Notes under the pieces: generated by a model
The model's database searches: none
Told to the model about the DNA's origin: nothing
Seen by the model: only the letters and a program-made list of their open reading frames with translations
Shown: positions 21,714 through 33,133 of the stretch, in pieces
How positions within the stretch are numbered: the first letter of the stretch is position 1
Layout: every line of letters begins with the position of its first letter
Program-made: the position numbers and the translations under genes
From: Paulinella micropora
Lineage: Eukaryota > Cercozoa > Imbricatea > Euglyphida
Direction: 5' to 3'
Length of the DNA: 64,000 nucleotides
Assembly: GCA_009731375.1 (NCBI GenBank)
Contig: BJOX01000264.1
Span: 348,983-412,982, forward strand

Positions 21714-22343
21714 GCTTTATTTCCGGAAAACCCGCAAATTTCCGCTGAGTTCACTCATGATGTTCTTTTGTGTGAGTGTCTTTTTTTGCAGGTCTCTATA
21801 TAGGTATTCGTTTGAGGCGAGATGAATGATCCCGTGGACTTTAACTCGAGTGTAAACGAAGCGCGTGACGTCACGTCACCATCGTTCGTGCGCAACAAGA
21901 GCGGGATGGCGGAAGTTGAAAGGCGAGAATGAAGCCGGACATTGGAGGAAGTCGGACGACGACGACGGCGACTTATTCGCTTAGATCGGATCGTGGACTA
22001 CCATCGCTTTATTATTAGTTACCAGAGGGCTATTCTAGTTAACAGTTTTTATTGTGATTTACACGCGAGGAGCAACTTCGAGTTTGCTATTACATGAGTA
22101 GATGTTATTTTTACTTTTATGTGTATGTGCGAGTTGGTCATTTACGTAAGAGCCCTTTTACATCGATTTAATCGACCCAATGGATCGAGATGCTTTCGGC
22201 GAGGAATTCATGATTCGTATGGATTCTACGATTTGTGACTTGCTATGTTTTGAGTCGCGTATGTGTAGCTTTTATTTGACGTTAAGCTCACTCAGTCAGA
22301 CACGATTTACGAAGTTATCCAACAGTGAAATTGACATTGAATT

Positions 22344-22354
22344 AAGGGGGAGAG
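22344..22354 (+). other. Polypurine tract of the Copia element
   Basis: AAGGGGGAGAG stands directly before the 3' LTR, which is the usual primer site for plus-strand DNA synthesis in Copia elements. Confidence 0.8.
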
Positions 22355-22690
22355 TTGGACAGTCTAACTTCAGTTGTTATTAAGTCATAATTATGATTAA
22401 CTTCTATGCGCAGTAATATTTTGCTAAGTCATAATTAGGAGTAACGGTAATGGATAATTCAAGTCAATTGTGCACGTTACGTTTTTACCATTGTGCACCG
22501 GACCACATCATTGAGCGTCAGTCACTGTTAGTCACGCACTTAGATTAGTTAGCTCTCTTGCAGTTCAGTTCTGCGTTTATGCCTTCAAATTAAAGTGGCT
22601 GTGAGCAACCTGGCTTTTAACGAAGTCTCCCGGCAAACCGCAAGTGAAAGGTAGGGTAAGGTCCGTGTGTGACAGGTTTATACCTAATCA
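22355..22690 (+). repeat. 3' LTR of the Copia element
   Basis: It begins TTGGACAGTCTAACTTCAGT like the 5' copy and ends TATACCTAATCA. Small indels distinguish the two, such as AAATTAAAGTGGCT here against AGATTAAAGCCACTGTGGCT. Confidence 0.9.
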
Positions 22691-23409
22691 TCGCCGTTGA
22701 GTTCTGCCCTTCATCACCGTTGTACGTCATGTGCTTACAAAATGCAAATTTAAGTTTGGAGATTTTCGAGTTCAAATTTGAACTTGAATTTTGAGCTATC
22801 TACTCCCCCCCTTCTATGGCGATCCGCCATAGACGTACAACGGTATGCCATAGACGTACAACAGTATGCTTGTGTTGCTGTCGCGCCATCCCTTCGCCGT
22901 GTCTTTTGCAGTGCTTTCTCGGGTCTATGACCCTCAGGTGCACGTGCCATGAGGATCTGTGATCCGGAGATTACCGAGAAATTCTCATTTTCGTTGAGGA
23001 GAAATTCTGAGTAACGTCCCAAGCATCTATGGCAACTCTGGCCCACCCTAAGGATCTGTGATCCTGAGATTACAGAGAAGTTTTTATCTAAGTCAATAAA
23101 AACCTCTAAATAAAGTTATTAGCATTTGGCAGCTCTGATTCATTCTAAGGATCTATGATCCCGAGAATACCGGGAGGCATTGATCTTAATTGTTCAAGAC
23201 CTCTGGGCAATCTCGTTCATTGTTAGAATGAACGGGCGCTATGCCAGTGTCGAGGGTGCAGTTGGCTCATTAGGCGTTGTTTGTTTGGTTTGGTTGTCTG
23301 CAAACATTTTCTTATTGCCGCCCGGCAAGTATCTACTTCGCTGATGCGAAGGTAGAAGTATCTAAAGATATATACAACCGATTGACTTGGTCTCAAAACG
23401 CGTCTATGC
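22691..23409. repeat. Noncoding region with a threefold 100-bp repeat
   Basis: GGATCTGTGATCCTGAGATTAC or a close variant occurs at about 22951, 23051 and 23148. Each copy is followed by a GAGAA-containing stretch and preceded by a GGCAACTCT- or GGCAGCTCT-like block. A tandem CCATAGACGTACAAC lies at about 22827 and 22849. A near-hairpin, AGTATCTACTTCGC against GCGAAGGTAGAAGTATC, lies at about 23328-23362. This may be the 3' end or LTR of the Gypsy sequence that ends at 23410, but no matching 5' LTR is seen. Confidence 0.6.
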
Positions 23410-25780
23410 TTAGATGTCGGAGCATTCGTGCTCGAGGTAGTCCATGAACCTCTCTTCGCTAGACGGCGAAGGTGGATGCCACCTCCAGGCGGGTTGATCC
23501 TCCGCTTGTATGTCGATCTTATGGTCCAGGCTTGCTTTCCATGCTCTCGCCTCCGACCAAGACAATTCTTCCCCGACTACCGAATACTGTGGCGCGGTAT
23601 ATCCCATGCCTGGGTAGAGGTCTCTGATGATTCCCCCCAGCTGGTATTCGTACTGTTGTCTCCAGTACGGCCGCTCATGTCGATAGTGGTAGATATAGTC
23701 TAATTCCTGAGTTCGTCTGTGCCATCGGAACTCATCATGCTGAATCACCCTGTCCCAACCGAGTCTGTCCTGTGCCCTGAGCTGTCTATCCCACTCCTCG
23801 AAGCCTTGTATTCGGCCCCAGTATGTGTTGGGTACTTTCTCGTCAGGGTCGGCTAACTGGTTGGCGATGCGGGATGTCTCTGGGTCGCCGCTCCTCTTCA
23901 GCTGCAGGTGGATTGCAAGCAGCCATGAGAGCCGGTGTTCCTTCTGGAACGTTAACCGTATATATGTAATACCGCTGTCGTAACCGACCCGCACCTCGGA
24001 AAAGCGGATGTATTCGGTGTCGTATGCCTCGCGGCCTACATAGGAGGAAGAGGCGGAGGTATGCCTAAAACCTGCCTGTAATGCGCGAGTACATTCTCCC
24101 AGTGGGTATCATGTTTGTCCCGAAGGTAGTAGGCTCTGTATGCCTTAACTTCCTCCGGCAGTGGGACATCCAACATGTCGAGCAGTCTGTAGTAAGCATT
24201 GATGTCTTCCTGCGACCGCTGCAACTTTCGGAGCTCATATGGCTCGAGCAGCTGTCTAGGCCCTTTCAAGGAACCGTAGTATCGGAGGGTGTGGGCTCGC
24301 TGATGATCAGTCAATCTCACCCACCCCGTCAGCGACTTGGCTTGCTCGAACAGCTGTTTCGTGAGTGTCTCTTTGGCGTATTCAGACGGCTTATGCGTGT
24401 ACGGGGCGATCCCTGGCCATGGGTTCTGCTTCAAGGGCCACGTAAGTCTCACGTACGCAATTGTGGGTCATAGGCCGGTGGTGGTGTCACGCTGGCCCTC
24501 AATTGTGCGTCGTATGCGTGATCCGGGTATCGGTAAGGTCCGTATCGCTCCGGCGACATGTACGCTCTTTCTGTGAGGTGCCATGTCCGAGAGCACCTCG
24601 GGTATTACCCCTCTGCGTTGTTTCATGCCCTCACACTGCACGCGCAAGACATTATCCTTCTCCGTGGGAACGTACCTCGCGGACGGATTTGATGTCGGAA
24701 CACCCCGTTCATCCCACGTAGGTGGTGGAGGTGGCGGTAGGTTAACCTTGCGAGGGTTTTTCTCAAACAAGTGCGGGTCTGGGACCCAATTCACCTCCAC
24801 CAACCACATCCGATATGGTTCCTTCGTTGGTGTGAACGGGTACGTTCTGCAGTTAGTTTTGTGCGCGAGCGCCAGGCATTGTAGCCTTAACCTGCGCTCC
24901 TCATCGGTGATATCATGATAAGGTGGGTAGATTCGGTGTATTCTACGTGTCATGGGCTCATACGCGTATCGCACCGGTTTCTCGTACTCCTCCCTCTCCT
25001 TTACCGGGTCTTGTAGTAAGTGTAGCTCCATACCTCTCAACATCGATGCCGTGTCGATGCGGTAGGGCCTGAGCACACCAAGTGCCACACTTCTATGTGA
25101 CCTCAGTGGTACCGGGCCACGTTCCGAATAGATGTAGATCGGTCGGTCGATCGGCCCATACACTCCGAATATATTATCGGAAGCATGGAAGTATGCAGTG
25201 AAGACTTCTTCCCGGCTCCAGTGTGCAGTCGGCTCAGGTGGCGGGCAGCGGTGATGCTGGTACGCCAGATCCCTTGGCTGCGGCGGGTCATTAGGCCGCT
25301 TCTGCTCGTGCGGGTTCAGTTGGTCACTGTACGCGTCGGGCTTAAGTCTGTCTTCTCCCGACTTTTCTCCAGTATTGTAAGCGGAGTTCCTCTCTGCGCT
25401 CCTGCCAGGTTGGGCTAGAAGACAGGCAGACCCTCCTCTTCGTCCGCATCCCACGCGTACGTGAATCCCGTGTGTCGAGGTGTCTCCAGCCCTTCGGGAT
25501 TGACGTCCTCATCCGTCCGTGGAGATGAAGGTGTATCCTCAGTCGTTTCCTCCCCCTTGTCAGCCGATGACTTCACAGAGGTCATCACCATCTCCGACTC
25601 GACCTCAGTGTCTCTCCGTGGAGATGCAGGTGTGGTCACAATACTAGCCGGGATTGTGCCACCTGAGCGTCGTGCGGGTGTGAGCGGTGTGTGTGAACCT
25701 TGAGGTTCGAGTTCCAAGGGTTTGCTTCCTTGTGCACTCATGTTGTTGTGGTCGTATTCGCCACTGTTCGAGGTTGTCAT
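23410..25780 (-). CDS. Large Tyr/Arg/Pro-rich protein of unknown function, frameshifted
   Basis: Reading the minus strand from an ATG at 25780, frames join as 25780-25415, 25420-24560, 24570-24036 and about 24010-23410, for about 780 residues. The first 120 residues are Ser/Thr/Pro-rich. The middle is full of Tyr, Pro and Arg (GMELHLLQDPVKEREEYEKP, LTERAYMSPERYGPYRYPD). The end has an aromatic repeat-like stretch (LDYIYHYRHERPYWRQQYEY) and an acidic C-terminus. I see no RT, protease, zinc finger or membrane segment. It lies downstream of gag on the same strand. An accessory ORF of the Gypsy element is inferred; a host gene is possible. Single-base frame breaks may be assembly errors. Confidence 0.55.
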
Positions 25781-26042
25781 TGCTGTGCGGGGTGTCTCCC
25801 TCTGGTGAGTTGTGTATGTGTCCGCACCTGAAGTTTCCTTCTCCAGGTGGGTCGAGTTCGTCTCGTTGCTCCGCTTCCCGATGTTGGTCCGCCACCGGGC
25901 TGGCCGCCGGGGTCGTTCCTAGCGGATTGCTCCGCACAGGAGAGAGGTACAAAACTCGGAACACATCCAGCCGGTGCTCCACAAACCGTCAAGCGATGAT
26001 ATCGCAGCATAGCCCTCCGATAATCTTGAACATCCAGAAAAT

Positions 26043-29000
26043 CTATCGACCACGGCCCGGCAAAACCCAAACCCTTGCCCCCGGTCTCGGCGCCCGCAGA
26101 ACGTTGATGAGCTTCTGCCTGTTAAGAAAAGCCAACAGGTCATCCAAAAGCTGGCATGGCGGCTCCACCTTGCCAGCATGACCAATGCCATACTCCCCCA
26201 GGTGGTTCTCCATCTCCATCCACGGAAACACCGTGTCGCGCAGGATCAACGGCTGCCACAACGGATCGCCAGCAACCGCCGCATCAGGGTCCCCTTCCCC
26301 ATGCTCCACGTCAACACTAGACGACCTCCCCTCAGACGTGTCCAGAGGCGCCAGCACCACCGTAGAAGCAGTCGAATCCGTCCGCCTCGGTCCCTCGCCA
26401 GCACCCTCCAAGCCGCCCAGGTCGTCTCCACCACCAGCATCATCATTGTCATCATCATCGCCGCCTTCAGGTCCACGATCTCCATCTTCTCCGCTGTCAT
26501 CGGTGTCGGCCGGACCCGCCCCCTCGTCGAAAACGAATCAAGTTCAGCCACAATGCATCTGCCCCAACATGAGCGTTCATGTCCTATCCGGAAACTGGAC
26601 TGTCAAAAACGTCCAAAACATCCAGATGTGAGTCGACATAAGTACAGAAGGCCCGATGCTGGCCCTTCCCCAAATCCGAGCAGGCCAAGGAACAGTAGAG
26701 TATGACCCCACATCGCCCACACGGAAAGACATTCTCGCACACCTTCCGACAGGTGTCGCAAATAATCCCAGGTCAACCCCCCGTGCGTAGCGCCGTAGTA
26801 CAGGGCCCACAGCGACCAAACTCGCTGTACCATTGCTCCTCAAGGAAATCGAAAAGGAGGTAGCGACTCCAGTAGAACGCCTCATAAACGCTGCAGTGGT
26901 TCAATGCCACATGCACGTCCCCCGCGATGACGATCCTCGAGGCCCCCCGATCCCGTCGCTCAGCCGATGCCGGTACCAAATGCGTCTCCGGAGGCTTCCT
27001 GTTCATTATCCCCACATAATAACGAATCGGGTCGTCGTTGTACAGGTAATACGCATCTCCCGGCCGATCACCACAAACCATGGTGGTAATACGTCGGTTG
27101 ACCGACACCCAATGCTCCCCGTTCCACACGTTATAATTCTGACTCCGGGCCTCCTCTTCCTCGTTATCATCCCCACGAAACGCCTGTAACGCTCTCAATT
27201 TCTCTTCCCCTGTCATGAGGCCTCGCGATCCGTGGTACCACCGGTTCAGGTCGCTCGCCCGATGACGCCCCTCCCGAGCTCAACTGCGAAGACGAAGACG
27301 AAGAAGCCGCACCCACCACGCCCCGAGACGCAACCGCCCCAAGCTGTGGAGCTCCCCCACGAGGAGGTATTGCCGTAACAGTCCACCCGTCCGCGACAAG
27401 CTTCTCCAAGACACTCTTCCCTTCGTCCCACGCAACCTTCCTCTCTTCCTCAGGCTGCCCAGACGCGTCGATAGCCCTTCTCAAGACATGACGCCCCGTC
27501 TCCTGCCCCGCAGCTTCAGCCAAGTACTGCCGAGCCTGAGCCCTCAGTGCCAAATCCCCACGGTAAACATTCGCATGCCTTGTGCAGACGTATCGATGAG
27601 CCACCTCCAGGAAGATGGACATCGCTGCCTCACCTGGCAACGAGCCCCCGTACGCGAAAGAAGCACAGCACACCGCTGATAACGCGCCCCAACGACCCCC
27701 GGGTCCGCATTAAACCGCATCTCCGGTTGGGCCAAGATATGCCTCGCCCTCTCCTCGGTCATATCCGCCGGTCGCGATGAAGACGAAAGCATTAACAGCT
27801 GACCCTTGCTGAAAGGGTTAAAAGAGGTAATAACGGGCTCACCCNNNNNNNNNNCCCACACGGAAAGACATTCTCGCACACCTTCCGACAGGTGTCGCAA
27901 ATAATCCCAGGTCAACCCCCCGTGCGTAGCGCCGTAGTACAGGGCCCACAGCGACCAAACTCGCTGTACCATTGCTCCTCAAGGAAATCGAAAAGGAGGT
28001 AGCGACTCCAGTAGAACGCCTCATAAACGCTGCAGTGGTTCAATGCCACATGCACGTCCCCCGCGATGACGATCCTCGAGGCCCCCCGATCCCGTCGCTC
28101 AGCCGATGCCGGTACCAAATGCGTCTCCGGAGGCTTCCTGTTCATTATCCCCACATAATAACGAATCGGGTCGTCGTTGTACAGGTAATACGCATCTCCC
28201 GGCCGATCACCACAAACCATGGTGGTAATACGTCGGTTGACCGACACCCAATGCTCCCCGTTCCACACGTTATAATTCTGACTCCGGGCCTCCTCTTCCT
28301 CGTTATCATCCCCACGAAACGCCTGTAACGCTCTCAATTTCTCTTCCCCTGTCATGAGGCCTCGCGATCCGTGGTACCACCGGTTCAGGTCGCTCGCCCG
28401 ATGACGCCCCTCCCGAGCTCAACTGCGAAGACGAAGACGAAGAAGCCGCACCCACCACGCCCCGAGACGCAACCGCCCCAAGCTGTGGAGCTCCCCCACG
28501 AGGAGGTATTGCCGTAACAGTCCACCCGTCCGCGACAAGCTTCTCCAAGACACTCTTCCCTTCGTCCCACGCAACCTTCCTCTCTTCCTCAGGCTGCCCA
28601 GACGCGTCGATAGCCCTTCTCAAGACATGACGCCCCGTCTCCTGCCCCGCAGCTTCAGCCAAGTACTGCCGAGCCTGAGCCCTCAGTGCCAAATCCCCAC
28701 GGTAAACATTCGCATGCCTTGTGCAGACGTATCGATGAGCCACCTCCAGGAAGATGGACATCGCTGCCTCACCTGGCAACGAGCCCCCGTACGCGAAAGA
28801 AGCACAGCACACCGCTGATAACGCGCCCCAACGACCCCCGGGTCCGCATTAAACCGCATCTCCGGTTGGGCCAAGATATGCCTCGCCCTCTCCTCGGTCA
28901 TATCCGCCGGTCGCGATGAAGACGAAAGCATTAACAGCTGACCCTTGCTGAAAGGGTTAAAAGAGGTAATAACGGGCTCACCCGTCTCCCCAATCATAAA

Positions 29001-30224
29001 CGAAAGGGTCCCCGTCTGGGCCCCCTTGTTCTTATTCCACTTTTTCTTGCCCCCTTTAGCCCCCGGAAATGGCGTGACGCCCTCCTTCTGGACCTTCTTC
29101 AGGAAGCCAGTAAACCTCTCCTTGAGCTCCGGGCAGTCCCTCCCCAGGTGAGCGTTGTGCGAAGCCTGATCCTTGTAATTACACTGGCTCCTACACTCGA
29201 AGAACTTATGAGGTCCCTTCCTGCACGCGAAGCAACTGCTCTTTTCGCCCTTAGCTCCTGTTTTGCCCCCCTTAGGGCCACCAGCACCAGCCGCCTTCCG
29301 AACCGCCGCAGTAATCTAGTAATCCTGTCCTTCTGCTCCCTCGTGAACACCTCGTTGTACTGACCAACAGCTGTTGCCGCTGATCCTCACCAGGTCCAGT
29401 TCGATTGGAGCTTCCGGACGTTTCCAAGTGACGGTTCTCCTCAGCAAATGCCTGCTGAAAAGCCGTCATCGTAAGCTTAGATTTGGCAGCCAACTTCTTC
29501 ATATCCCTTATGAAGGGCTGCCACTGAGGGAACGCCTTCAGAGCCTTGAGCAGAATGACAATTTGCGTCAGGTCGTCCGGTCCAGCGCGCCCCCCGTTCT
29601 TGATCCGTTCGATAGCGAGGAGGAACTGAGTCATCTGCCCCAGCATATCATCCCCCTTCTTGAAGGCAAACTGCACCACACTAGCATGATCAGCCAACAG
29701 ATTATGAACGTCACTCCCATAACGATCATTGAGCGCCTGCACCAGACGAGCTGGATCCATAGGGCGAGCCTCAGCGGTCGTGCCAACGTCTTGGCCACCC
29801 CAGACAGAGAGAGATACAAGAAGGAGAACACCTCCTGCCTTGCCCTCAGCAGACTTTGCTTTTCTACCGTAGATAGATCGCCCCCAGTCTTGCTGTCCCC
29901 GTCTTCGTCATCCGCTGGTTCTAGCTTCGGTGACTTTCCACTCTGCTTCTTGGAAGCAGCCCGCTTAGCAGCGGTCGCAGCAGCCTCCATCGCAAAGGTT
30001 TTCTTCTTGTCCACGTAGAATTCGACACACTCGTCCCAGGGCAGCAGCAACTGCTCCCTGTTCTTTCCGGCCAAATAAATACGGATCTCGTGAAGAGCAT
30101 CCCGCCACTTCGTCGTGCCGTCTTTACCAGAGAACCGATGCTCCTGCTGCACCTGTAGCGTCGTCGTAAACCCCCCGAAAGCAGATTGGTCCTTCTGACC
30201 ACTCTCGAACGCAAGAAAGCTCAT
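26043..30224 (-). pseudogene. Gypsy-type gag polyprotein with CCHC knuckle and long unknown C-terminal part
   Basis: It starts at an ATG at 30224 (MSFLAFESGQKDQ). A capsid-like domain includes HRFSGKDGTTKWRDALHEI. After frame changes near 29770 and 29350, a basic region carries CFACRKGPHKFFEC, an exact C-x2-C-x4-H-x4-C knuckle, at about 29210. Beyond it are ITSFNPFSKGQLLML and LAQPEMRFNADPGVVGARYQ. Another frame change leads into MSIFLEVAHRYVCTRHANVY, then LNHCSVYEAFYWSRYLLF. An acidic linker near 26500 and a final segment end near 25930. An N gap at 27845-27854 and the duplication around it interrupt the order. The part after the knuckle has no protease or RT motif that I can see. Confidence 0.65.
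26716..28983. repeat. Direct duplication of about 1129 bp across an N gap
   Basis: Bases 26716-27844 and 27855-28983 look identical, with only ten N between them. This is the pattern of two contigs whose overlapping ends were not merged. The gag-like coding content is therefore probably present once in the genome. Confidence 0.9.
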
Positions 30225-30883
30225 AACCCAGTAGTATTAAAGTATAATACCGGTCACCTAACAACAGCAGACACTTCCTATGTTCCCAAGAATGCGAGAA
30301 CTGATTACCCTTTAATAATCAAAAATCAAGTATAACACTTCCAGTTATATCCTTTATTATCTATATCAATAATCACTAATGCCTATACTGAATAGTACCG
30401 GACCGAACTGTCTATTAATAATTGGAATTACTTAATACGATACATAAATGTATCACTGATAACTTATCATATACCACTCATGCCATTGCCGCGGGAGGCG
30501 GGTATGCAACTCGAGAGGAGGTGGATATGATGTGCAATGCCAACCACACCAACGGGCATTGCTGCGCGCTAACGTGGTTAGCTGGAAGTTACTCTGACCC
30601 CCGGTGGAACACCAACTACTAGCCCGTCAAGATACCTTCAGGGCCGTCGCACCTCACGGTGGGTAAGGCAGGGTCTTTTCCCGTGTATCATGTCATGTTA
30701 AGCTCTCTTTTGCTATATCTAAGAAGAATGGACCTAGGTAGTATTTTAATATATATGGGATCCAAAGCCGTGTCTCTTTCCTGTGGCTAGTTTCTTACTG
30801 TTATTACCCAGTATTGGTCTTTGGATCTCGCATACTACCCGCGTTAGCTATGTTAATGGGGTGTCGCACGGCATGCTAGGCTA
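30225..30883. other. Noncoding spacer between pol and gag of the Gypsy sequences
   Basis: These 659 bases are AT-rich near gag and GC-richer near the pol end, with no ORF of note. On the minus strand they follow the pol stop and precede the gag ATG. This is where a single LTR shared by two head-to-tail elements would lie. No second copy is visible in the window to prove it. Confidence 0.45.
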
Positions 30884-32005
30884 GGCCAGTTTGCGTTTCT
30901 TCGCCTGCCCCAATTTGGCCTTTTTATATTTGCCTGGTGGTGGTGCCCCGATGAGATGGGTCGCTATGCCCTCGGCTATTATCTCATCCCACACCCGTAG
31001 GGGGATTCGACCGTGCTGTAGATCGAATGGATAATCTAGCACCATCCTAGGCCACGCCTGTATCTGCCAGGGCGTGTAGCCTTCGGACTTGTCCGTGATG
31101 CCTTTCCAGAACGTTTCGACTTCGTTTGAGTCGCGGAATACCGGATAAAAGGTCCGTGATTCCGGTTCGTCTAGGTTCTGGTGTGATCGATAAAACTGCA
31201 GTACGGGTGGCTCGGCTTTGATCGCCTTACTTGCGCGCATAACCCGAGTCGGAGTCTGCGGTTCCCATTCCCTCACTTTCATGAGGAAGAAATCGTTTAG
31301 ACAGTCGTCCCCGACATGTGCCTCTGGTGGCCGGAGAAGGTATATCTTTCCGACGTGCCAGTGCATGGTCTTCACGTCGTCAGCCGACCTCAACTTTGAG
31401 NNNNNNNNNNTCGCGGAATACCGGATAAAAGGTCTGTGATTCCGGTTCGTCTAGGTTCTGGTGTGATCGATAAAACTGCAGTACGGGTGGCTCGGCTTTG
31501 ATCGCCTTACTTGCGCGCATAACCCGAGTCGGAGTCTGCGGTTCCCATTCCCTCACTTTCATGAGGAAGAAATCGTTTAGACAGTCGTCCCCGACATGTG
31601 CCTCTGGTGGCCGGAGAAGGTATATCTTTCCGACGTGCCAGTGCATGGTCTTCACGTCGTCAGCCGACCTCAACTTTGAGTCAGCTGGTGGGCGTCTCAG
31701 CACTGGTCAACCTTCTCCTCCTGTTCCGATTGCAGGTGGTTGGTCGGTCGCGGTGCAATAACGTCCCCCTCGGAAACATCGACTTGTTCAGCCGCAACTT
31801 CCTTGGCTTCGTCAGTGTTCGGATCGCTCCCCTCGGCTGCGGCCGGTAAGGGTTGCTTCGGGTTCTCCTTCGCCTCGGCCGTCTTGTTTCGGCGCTTGGG
31901 CGGAGGCCGTAAACTATGTTCTAGTTTCTGTACATGTACTGCCTCCGTCATCGTTTCATTACGATCCAGCATGGGGTTGAATCGCACCAACCGCCGTACG
32001 TGCAC
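30884..32005 (-). CDS. C-terminal extension of Gypsy pol, with unknown FxxVRxW domain
   Basis: Read on the minus strand, this continues from the integrase: VHVRRLVRFNPMLDRN, an acidic linker, then KTMHWHVGKIYLLRPPEAH, DDCLNDFFLMKVREW, LQFYRSHQNLDEPESRTFYP, GYTPWQIQAWPRMVL and GRIPLRVWDEIIAEGI, ending in a basic tail (KKAKLGQAKKRKLA). It is not a chromodomain that I can recognise. The aromatic pattern suggests a folded domain of about 130 residues. The gap at 31401-31410 repeats part of it. Confidence 0.6.
31131..31680. repeat. Direct duplication of 270 bp across an N gap
   Basis: Bases 31131-31400 recur at 31411-31680 with one visible difference (AAGGTCCGTG against AAGGTCTGTG). This again fits unmerged contig ends, perhaps from two alleles. 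Confidence 0.9.
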
Positions 32006-32026
32006 TACTAGCGTCTTGCCCTTTCC

Positions 32027-33133
32027 CTATATTCGGTATGTCAACGCACCTACCTGTTCTACAACAGTGTATGGGCCTTGCCACATCGAAAAGAGTTTGA
32101 CGCTTACCAAGTTGGGTACCTGGGGTACGTACAAGAAGACTAAGTCCGCCGCATGGTATTCCCCCGACTCATACTTGATTTTGCTCGGCGCCTGTTGATT
32201 ATGTTTGTGAGCCTCTTCGGCCTCCCGCGCCTTAATGACGTAGTGTCTGGCTTCTGCCATGACTCGTAGGCGACAGGCCATAAGCTCATCATGTTCTAAG
32301 AAACCCCCTTCCGGGAGATTTGGTAACACCAACTCCTCCGGAATCCTCAAGTGCTGTCCGTATACTAGGAGATTGGGGGAAGCGCCTGTGGCTTTTCCGC
32401 CCAATGCCCTTGATGCGGTGTTGTTCATGGAAAACACAAAAGACGGTAAGGCCTTATGCCATATGTGCTGATTGTCGCGACAATATTGCTGGAGCGCGGC
32501 CTTGAGCGGCCTATGGACCCTCTCAATCTTGCCGTTGCTCTCTGGAGAATATGCAGTTACGTATTTCCACTTAAAACCCCACACTGTGGACAGCCGAGCG
32601 GAGAGGTCGTTCGTGAACTCCGATCCCCGATCGCTGTACACATTCTTCGGTACCCCGGTATATCGGAAGACATGGTCAACCAGGGCTTCGCATGTCGATT
32701 CCGCATCCTTTTCCACAACCGGCACCGCGAACACATAGTTCGAAAAGCGGTCTATGGCCGTTAGGATGTACAGATAGCTGTGGGTTTCCGATCGCGGTAG
32801 TGGTCCCACGTAGTCGACGTGTAGTGTTTCAAATAGGTTCTCAACAAGCTTGTATTCCCCATAGAGGCCTTTCTGAGCGTTGTTGTGTGGTGTTTTGGTT
32901 TGCTTGCAGTGTTCGCATACGTCGACTGTGTCAGCGATGGATTTCTGCATACCATGCCACCAGAACCTACGCGATATGAACCATGACATTTTGTCCCTTC
33001 CTGTGTGTGAGTTGAGAGCAGAACGGTGTGTGGCTAGCAAGATCGCCTTTCGTAACTGTGGTGGAACCCACAGTGTCCACTTCGATGGCGTCTTTTCCCA
33101 CTTGCCCCCGGTTAAAGGAGTGTTCATGTTCAT
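32027..33133 (-). CDS. Gypsy integrase domain
   Basis: This is an open 368-residue frame with the full integrase order: a zinc domain with H...H ending CEHCKQTKTPH, then LHVDYVGPLPRSETH (first Asp), NVYSDRGSEFTND (second Asp) and SPESNGKIERVHRPL (catalytic Glu). KIKYESGEYHAADLVFLYVP stands where the GPF/Y-like region of Gypsy elements begins, and WQGPYTVVEQVGALTYRI closes it. It would insert element DNA into the host genome. The catalytic triad is intact. Confidence 0.92.
   Translation of the reverse strand: MNMNTPLTGGKWEKTPSKWTLWVPPQLRKAILLATHRSALNSHTGRDKMSWFISRRFWWHGMQKSIADTVDVCEHCKQTKTPHNNAQKGLYGEYKLVENLFETLHVDYVGPLPRSETHSYLYILTAIDRFSNYVFAVPVVEKDAESTCEALVDHVFRYTGVPKNVYSDRGSEFTNDLSARLSTVWGFKWKYVTAYSPESNGKIERVHRPLKAALQQYCRDNQHIWHKALPSFVFSMNNTASRALGGKATGASPNLLVYGQHLRIPEELVLPNLPEGGFLEHDELMACRLRVMAEARHYVIKAREAEEAHKHNQQAPSKIKYESGEYHAADLVFLYVPQVPNLVSVKLFSMWQGPYTVVEQVGALTYRI

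Larger units (their letters stand above)
14088..22690 (+). mobile_element. Copia-type LTR retrotransposon, degenerate
   Basis: The order is LTR, gag with CCHC knuckle, unknown ORFs, protease, integrase, RT, RNase H, polypurine tract, LTR. Integrase lying before RT defines the Copia order. The element is about 8.6 kb. Frameshifts, stop codons, a 10-N gap in a G run at 15987-15996 and an internal inversion show that it cannot move on its own. No clear target-site duplication is seen (flanks GTACG and TCGCC). Confidence 0.92.
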
